64,000 bases of DNA from Tolypeutes matacus (Eukaryota; Chordata; Mammalia; Cingulata; Chlamyphoridae). Within the stretch, counting starts at the first letter, position 1, and each line of letters starts with the position of its first letter. Of the stretch, positions 56,801 to 64,000 are shown in pieces. Both the position numbers and the translations under genes were made by a program. The notes beneath the pieces were generated by a model. The model did not search any database. It was not told where the DNA came from and saw only the letters and a program-made list of their open reading frames with translations. The DNA is taken from assembly GCA_026826555.1 (NCBI GenBank), contig JAKSZT010017954.1:3626408-3690407 (forward strand), read 5' to 3'.

Positions 56801-59800
56801 GAGTCCATGGAGCCTGAAGAGTCCATGGAGCCCATGGAGGCCTGTGGAGCCTATGCAAACCCCTGGAGTCCATTGATACCTGTGGAGCATGTGTTGGCTG
56901 TGGAGACCATAGAGCCCATGTAGTTAGTGTAGGCTTTGTAGGCTGGTGGACCCTGTGGGTCCTTTGGATCCTGTGGAGGCCCATTAAGCCTGTGGAGCCA
57001 GTGTACCATGGAACCTATGCAGACCTTTGGAGCCCGAAGAGCCCAGGGAGCCTGTAGAGGCCAGTGGAGCCTGTGCAGGCCTGTGGAGGTGATTGAGGCC
57101 ATGAAACCATGAAGTCCGTGGAGACCATAGAGTTCACAATGCCTGTGGAGACCGTGGAGCCTGTGCAGACCCAGGGAGCCTATGGAGCCTATACAGGCCT
57201 GTGGATCCTATGGATCTTGTCGAGCCCATGGGGCCCATGGAGCCTGTTGAGGTATGGAGCTCAAGGACACTACTCAGAATGTGGAGACTGTGGAGTGCAT
57301 GTAGCCCATGGACATGTGTGGAGCCCATGGAGCCTGTACAGCCTGTGGAGACTGCGGAGCCTGTTGAGGCCTGTGGAGCCTGTACAGTACCATGGACCTG
57401 TGGAGCCTGTGGACCCATGGGAGCTGGTGGAGCCCATGGAGGCGGTTGAACCCATGGAGCCCATGGAACTCGTGGATGCTGTGCAGGCCAGTGGAACCTG
57501 TGCAAACTGTGAAGCCCATAGAGTCCTTGGAGGTGGTGGAGCTTGTGGAGGCCATGGAGACTGAGGAGCCCATGAAGACTTTGGAGCCCAAGTAGGCCTG
57601 TGGAACCTGTGCAGGCCCATGAAGGACAGAGAGACTGTGAAGTCTGTGAGAATATAGAGGACTGTGGAACCCATGGAGCTGATGGGGCCTATGGAAGCTG
57701 TGAAATCCGTGGAGGCCTGTGGAGCCTGTGCAGGTCTGAGGACCCTGTGGAGCCCATCAAGCTTCTGCAGGCCTGGGGAGTCTGTGGAGCCCATGGAGGC
57801 CTGTGGAGCCTGTGCAGGCCTATAGACCCCATGGAGCCCATGGCCCCTGTGCAGGCCTATAGAACACATGTAGCCTGTGGGGCCACTGTAGCTCATGGAG
57901 CCCTTGGAACCAATGGAGACTGTGGAGACTTCAGAGCCTGTATATCTTGTGGAGGCCATGGAGACTGTGCAGGCTTATAGTGCCGGCAGAGTCTATTGAG
58001 CCCATGGAGGAATATGGAGACCGTGGAGCCCATGGAGGTTATGTAGACCCATGGAGCTTGTGGAGGCTGTGGAGGCTGAGGAGGCTGAGGATCATGTGGA
58101 GGCCTGTGGAGTCTGTGGAGCCCATTTGGGCCATGGAGCCTGTTGTGCCTATTCAGGCTCATAGAACCTGTGGAGATTGGGGAGCAGGTGGAGTTTGTGC
58201 AGGCCTGTAGACCACATGGAAACCATGAGCATGTGCAGGCCTAAGGAGATTGTGAAGACTTTGGTACTTGTTGAACCCAAGGAGGCCAGTTGAGGCTGTG
58301 AAGCCTGTCGAGACTGTACAGGACCCTGGAAACTGTGGAGCCTGTGGAGACAATGTTGCCTGTGGAGCAGATTGAGACCTGTGGAGCCTGTGCATACCAT
58401 GGAGCCAATGGAGTTCATGGATCTTGTGGACCCATTGGAGGCTGTGTAGGCTGTGGAACCCATGGACACCAATAGAGCGTGTGGAGCACATAGAGTCTGT
58501 GGAGCCTGTGGAGCGTGTGAAGCCTGTTCAGGCCCATGGAGCCTGTGGAGCCTATGTAGGCCTGTGGAATCTGTTGAGACTTTGAGGCCCATGGAGGGTG
58601 TGGAGACTGTTCAGACACAAGGAGCCTGTGGAGCCGTGATGCCTGTGGATGTTGTGGATGTCAGTGGTGCACGTGGAGCCCATGGGGCTCGTGAACCAGT
58701 TGAATTCTGTGGAACCAATGGAACCCATGGAGCCTGAGAAGCCCATGGGGCATGTGGATCCCATGGATCCCATGGAGGCCTGTGGAGCTGTGGAGCTTGT
58801 GAAGCCCATGGACACCTGCTGAGCTGGTGCATGCCCTTGGAGCCTTTGGAGCCTGTGGTACCCGTGGAAGCCTGTGGAAACCTTGGAGCCCATGGACGCC
58901 TGTGGAGCCTATGGAACCTGTGGAGCCTGTTCAGGCTGTGAAGGCCATGGAGTCCATAAAGGCCATGGAGCCTGTGGAGCCCTTGGAACCTGTGTAAACT
59001 CTGGATTCCATGAGGACTGTGGAGCCTGTGGAAGCCTGTGGAGTCTCTGCAGGTGCATGGAGCCTGTGGTGCCTATGGAGCCTGTGGAGACTTTGGAATG
59101 CATAAGTCCTGTGGAGACTGAGCAGGCCCATGTAACCTGGGGAGACTGTGGAGCCTGTGGAGCCTGTGGAGCCCATGGAGTCAATGGAGCCTGTGGATCC
59201 TGTGCATTCCCATGGAGCGTGTGGAGCACGTGGATCCCATGGAGACCATGAAGCCCATGGAGATCAAGGATTCCATGGAGTCCTGTGTAGCTGTGGAGCC
59301 CATGGAGCCTGTGAGGCCCGTGGAGCCTGTGGAGCCTGTACAGGCCTGTGGAGCCTGTACAGGCCTGTGGATCCTGTGGAGTTTGACGATCCCATTGGGC
59401 ACATGTAGCCTGATGAGGTATGGAGCCCAAGGACACTACAGAGAATGTAGAGCCTGTGGAGTGCATGTAGCCCATGGACACTTGTGGAGCCCATGGAGCC
59501 TATAGAGCCTATGGACACTGCACAGCCCTTTAAGGCCTGTGGAGCCTGTACAGGTCCATGGAGCCTGAGGAGCCAGTGGAGCCGATGGAGGTGGTGGAGC
59601 CCATGGAGGTGTAGAGCACTGTGGAGCCCATGAAGCCCGTGGAGCCCATGGAGTCCATGGAGCTGGAAGATGCTGTGCAGACCAGTGGAACCAGTGCAAC
59701 TTGTGAAGCCCCTGGAGTCCGTGGAGCTGGTGGAGCTTGTAGAAGCCTTGGAGACTGAAAGCCCATGGAGATATGGATCCAAGGAGGCTGTGGAGCCTGT

Positions 59801-61245
59801 GCAGGCCCGTGAAAGACAGGGAGTCTGTGAAGTCTGTGAGAATGTAGAGGCCTTTTGAACCCATGGAGCTGATGGAACCCATGGAGGCTGTGAAACGCGT
59901 GGAGGCCTGTAGAGCCTGTGCAAGCCTGAGGACCCTATGGAGCCCATTTTGCCTCTGTAGTTCTGGGGAGCCTGGGGAGCCCATGGAGGCCTGTGGAGCC
60001 TGTGCAGGCCTATAGAATCCATGGAGCCCATGGCACCTGTGTAAGACCCAGGAAAGTGTGGAGCCTGTGGAGACCATATTTTCTGTGCAGCCAATGGAGG
60101 CCTGTGGAACCTGTGCAGACCATGGAGCCCCTGGAGCCCGTGGATCTTGTGGTCTCATTGGAGCCTGTGGAGCTTGTGGAGCCCGTGGCCCGCAATAGAC
60201 CTGTGGGGCATATAGAGTCTGTGGAGCCCATGGAGGGTATGTAGCTTGTTCAGGCTCATGGAGCCTGTGGAGTCTGTGCAAGCCAGTGGAATCTGTGGAG
60301 ACTGTGGGACCCATGGAGGGTGTGGAGCCTGTTCAGACTCATGGAGTCTTTGGAGCCAAGTTGAGCACATGGAGCCCATGGGACCAGCAAACCAGATGAA
60401 TTCTGAGGAGCCAATGGAAACCATAGTGTCTGAGCAGCCCATGGGGCATGTGGATCCAATGAATCCCATGGTGGTCTGTGGTGCTGTGGCTTCGGTGGAG
60501 GCCCATGGAGCCTGTCGAGCCCATGGAGGCAATGGAGACTTTGCAGGCCAGTGGAGCCTGTGGAGCTTGTGAAGCCCATGGACAACTGTGGAGCTGTTGC
60601 ATGCCCTTGGGGACTTGGAGCCTGTGGAACCCGTGGAAGCCTGTGGAACCCTTGGAGACCATGAAAGCCTGTGGAGCCTGAGGAACCTGTGGAGCCTGTT
60701 CAGGCTGTGAAGGCCATGGAGCCCATAAATGCCATGCAGCCTGTGGAGCCTGTGCAGGCCTATAGACCCCAAGGATCCCATGGCACCTGTGAAGTCCTGT
60801 GTAACATGTGGAGCCTGTGGAGCCATTGGAGCTCATAGAGCCCCTGGAACCCATGGAGCCTGTGGAGTTTGCAGAGCCTGTATATCTCATGTAGGCCATG
60901 GAGCCAGTGCAGGCTCATGGTGCCGGCAGACCCTGTTGAGACCATGCAGGACTGTAGAGCCCGTGGAGCCCATGGAGGTTAAGTAGGCCCATGGAGCCTA
61001 TGGAGGCTGTGGAGGCTGAGGAGGCTGAGGAGGCTGAGGATCATGTGAAGGCCTGTGGAGACTGTGGAGCCCATTTTGGGCCCTGGAGCCTGTGGGGCCT
61101 GTGCAGGCTCATGTAGCCTTTGGAGACTGTGGAGAGTTTGGAGACACTGCAGGCACACTCATGGCCATAGAGGCCTTGGAGGCCATGGAGACCATGGAGC
61201 ATGCATTGCCCGTGGAGGCCTGTGGAGCCTCTGCAGGCCAATGGA
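53867..61245 (+). repeat. 9-bp GGAGCC-type tandem array, copy 2 (7.4 kb), with 2.2-2.6 kb higher-order units
   Basis: Same 9-bp units as at 44191. Landmarks show a long period: the GTGAGAATGTAGAGG word near 55141, 57647 and 59837; GATGTTGTGGATGTCAG near 56079 and 58649; GAGGTATGGAGCCCAAGG near 54728, 56730, 57249 and 59416. It starts and ends abruptly inside satellite monomers. The flanking monomers are of different type (F on the left, C on the right), so it is not a simple insertion. Apparent ORFs of up to 292 codons on the minus strand are period artefacts. Confidence 0.95.
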
Positions 61246-64000
61246 TCTGTAACTCCAAGCAAGGGCATAGCTGCCAATGAAATGAGTATACTGCTTAGTT
61301 TTGAAAACTGATGAAACCACTGCATTGGCATAGCATTAGGTAAACGCAGTGTATTGACATTGATTTTGAGTGAAAGCAAGTGCAGAGCAGCCAAAAAAAC
61401 TAGCATCTTTCTTACTTTTCAAACTTGAAATACCTTCTGCATTCACAGAGAGTTAGGTGAAATCAGTGTCTTGAAGTTGATTGTAAGTGAATACATGTAT
61501 AAAGCAGCCAATGAAACAAGTTTCTTTATTGGTTGTCTAAACTGAAGAACCGACTGCGTTCACCGAGCATTAGGAAAAAGCAGTGCTTTGAAGTTGATTG
61601 TAAGTGAAAATACATACATAGCAGGATAAGAAACTAGAATCTTACTTACATTTCCGAAGTGAAGAAACTGCAGCATTGGCATAGAAAAAGCAGTGTTTTG
61701 ACATTGGTTGTAAGTGAAAACAAATGCATAGCAGCCAAAAAAGAAGTATCTTATTTACTTTACGAAAGTGAAAAACCTCTGATTTGGCAGAGCATTAGGT
61801 AAAAAAAGAGTTTTGACATTGTGAGTGAAAGCAAGTACATAGCAGTCAGGGAAACAAATATCTTACTTACCTATCAAAGATCAAGTACCTCCTGCTTTCA
61901 CAGAGTTTTAGGTAAAACCAGTGTTTTGAAGGTGCTTGTAAGTGAAAACACATGCAAAGCAGCAAATGAAACACAAATCTTACTGAGAGTTCAAAAATGA
62001 AGAAATTACTGCATTGGCATAGCATTAGGTAAAAGCTATGACATTGGTTTTTGACATTGGTTGTAAGTGAAAACAAGGACATAGACCAAGGAATCAAGTA
62101 TATTTCTTATCTTACAAACGTGAAGAACCACCTGGTTTCACAGAGCTGAAGGTTAAAACCAGGATTTTGAAGTTGATTGTAACTCTAAAAAGTGCATAGC
62201 TGCTAAGGAAATGAGTATCCTGCTTTGTTTTGGAAACTGAAGAAACCACTGCATTGGCATAGCATTAGTTAAAAGCAGTGTTTTGACATTGATTGTAAGT
62301 GAAAGCAAGTGGATAGCAGCAAAACAAACAAGTATCTTACTTACCTTTCAAACTTGAAGTACCTCCTGCATTCACAGAGTATTAGGTGAAAGCAGTGTTT
62401 TAAAGTTCATTGTAAGTTAAAACATGTGCATAGCAGCAAAACAAAATAGAATCTTACTTAGATTTCAAAAGTGAAGAAACTGCAGCATTGGATTAGAAAA
62501 AGCAATGTTTTAATATTGGCTGTAAGTGAAAACAAGTGCATAGCAGCAAAAGAAGTATCTTATTTACTTTACAAAAGTGAAGAACCTCTGCATTGGCATA
62601 GCTTTAGGTAAAAGCTGGGTTTTGACATTGTGAGTGAAAGCAAGTGCATAGTAGCCAGGGAAACAATTATTTTACTTAATTTTCAAAGTTGAATCACCTC
62701 CATTCACAAGTGTTATGTAAAACCAGAGTTTTGAAGGTGATGATAAGTGAAAACATATGTATAGCAGCAAATGAAACACAAAACTTACTAAGATTTCAAA
62801 AGTGAAGGAACTATTGCATTGGTATAGCGTTAGGTAAAATTGGTGCTTTGACTTTGGTGGTAAGTGAAAACAAGGACACAGCAGTCAAGGAAACTAGTAT
62901 GTTTCTTACTTTACAAATGTAAAGAACTTCCTGAATTCACAGAGCTTTAGGTTAAAACCAGGATTTTGTATTTGTTTGTAACTCCAAGCAAGGGCATAGC
63001 TGCCAATGAAATGAGTATCCAGCTTCGTTTCGAAAACTGAAGAAACCAATTCATTGGCATACCATTAGGTAAAAACAGTTTTGACATTGATTGTGAGTGA
63101 AAGCAAGTCCATAGCAGCCAAACAAACAAATATCTTACTTCCCTTACAAACGTGAAGTACCTCCTGCACTCACAGAGTTAGGTGAACCCAGTGTCTTGAA
63201 GTTAATTGTTAGTGAAAACACATGCAAAGCAGCCAAAGAAACAAGTTTCCTTATTGGTTCTCTAAATTGAAGAACCCACTGCATTCAATGAGCATCAGGG
63301 AAATGCAGTAAAAGCAATGATTTGACATTGATTGTGAGTGAAAGCAAATGCATAATAGTGAAACAAACAAGTATCTTACTTACCTTTCAAAATTGAAGTA
63401 CCTCCTGCATTCTTAGAGACTTAGCTGAAACCAGAGTCTTGAAGTTGATTGTAAGTGGAAACACTTGCAAAGCAAAGAATGAAACAAGTTTCTTTACTGG
63501 TTTTCTAAACTGAAGAACCAACTTCATTCCCTGAGCTCTCAGAAAAGCAGTGTTTTGAAGTTGATTGTAAGTGAAAACACGTGCATTGTAGCAGAAAAAC
63601 TAGAATTGTACTTAGATTTCAAATGCAAAGAAACTGCAGCATTGGTATGTTAAAAGTAGTGTTTTGACATTGGTTGTAATTGAAAACAAGTGCATAGCAG
63701 TGAAGGAAAGAAGTATCTTATTTACTTTACAAAATGAAGATTTCTGCATTGGTAGAGCATTAGGTGAAAGCAGAGTTTTGACATTGTGAGTGACATTTGA
63801 CATTATGCAAATGCATAGCAGCCAAGGAAACAAGTATCTTACTTATCTTTCAAAGATGAATTACCTCCCGTATTCACAAGTGTTAGGTAAAACCAGTGTT
63901 GTGAAGGTGATTGTAAGGGAAAACATATGCATAGCAGCAAAAGGACTATAAATCTCACTGAGATTTCAAAAGTGAAGAAACTACTGCATTAGCATAGCAT
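61246..64000 (+). repeat. ~115-bp satellite, continuing to the window edge
   Basis: Resumes inside a C-type monomer (TGTAACTCCAAGCAAGGGCATAGC), then D, E, F, G, H, A, B, C, D, E and onward in the same order as the left block. Some monomers are shortened (for example an F with internal loss near 63290-63320). About 24 monomers; the array runs past the window. Confidence 0.92.

Noticed and set aside
59436..60314. Minus-strand ORF of 292 codons, and many others of 100-276 codons on both strands at 44.2-45.5 and 53.9-61.2 kb
   Set aside because: Open only because the 9-bp unit has no stop in any frame. Peptides are simple tripeptide repeats, with no splice sites, no promoter and equal openness on both strands.
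46821..64000. Alpha satellite or CENP-B box
   Set aside because: Monomer length (~115, not 171) and sequence differ, and no TTCGNNNNANNCGGG word was seen by eye.

Overview
The window is nuclear DNA from a mammal, very probably a xenarthran and most likely an armadillo. The main reason is about two dozen copies of a tRNA-derived SINE whose head reads like GGATGTGGCTCAAGTGGTTGAGC and whose second box reads GGGTTCAATCCC; this is the DAS-SINE type described from Dasypus. Older mammal-wide repeats (L1M, L2, MIR, MER5A, MLT1/MaLR LTRs) fill most of the rest. No bacterial, phage or organellar sequence is visible.

Layout. (1) 1-12.5 kb holds the 3' end of a spliced plus-strand gene for a coiled-coil protein. 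Six exons join in frame into 221 residues and end in a stop, followed by a ~1.9 kb 3' UTR with an AATAAA signal. I do not recognise the gene. One of its introns carries a GC-rich minisatellite. (2) 12.5-37.4 kb is intergenic, with L1M 3' ends, MaLR solo LTRs, MIR/L2 fragments, MER5A and SINEs, often nested, many with readable target-site duplications (TSDs). Four non-repeat blocks look like possible conserved non-coding elements. (3) 37.45-43.55 kb is a minus-strand MaLR provirus. Its right LTR was hit first by an alpha-tubulin processed pseudogene (itself carrying SINEs and a solo MaLR LTR), and its remaining end by a retrocopy of a ZNF580/ZNF581-like zinc-finger gene. That retrocopy has an intact 112-codon ORF and a perfect 14-bp TSD. 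(4) 43.9-64 kb is a compound satellite region. A 9-bp (GTGGAGCCT/ATGGAGCCC) array of 1.3 kb runs into a 60-bp tandem repeat, then MaLR internal 3' sequence and a MaLR-type LTR. From there a ~115-bp AT-rich satellite runs to 53.87 kb, organised as an eight-monomer higher-order repeat of ~920 bp. A second 9-bp array of 7.4 kb with its own 2.2-2.6 kb higher-order structure follows, and the ~115-bp satellite then resumes to the window edge.

The most unusual part is region 4. The position and sequence of the 9-bp arrays suggest they grew out of the internal tandem region of a MaLR retroelement and later became interleaved with an unrelated higher-order satellite. The many long ORFs seen there are products of the repeat period, not genes. 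Coordinates of repeats without a TSD are approximate to about 10-30 bases; family names for repeats are recognised by eye, not by a library search.
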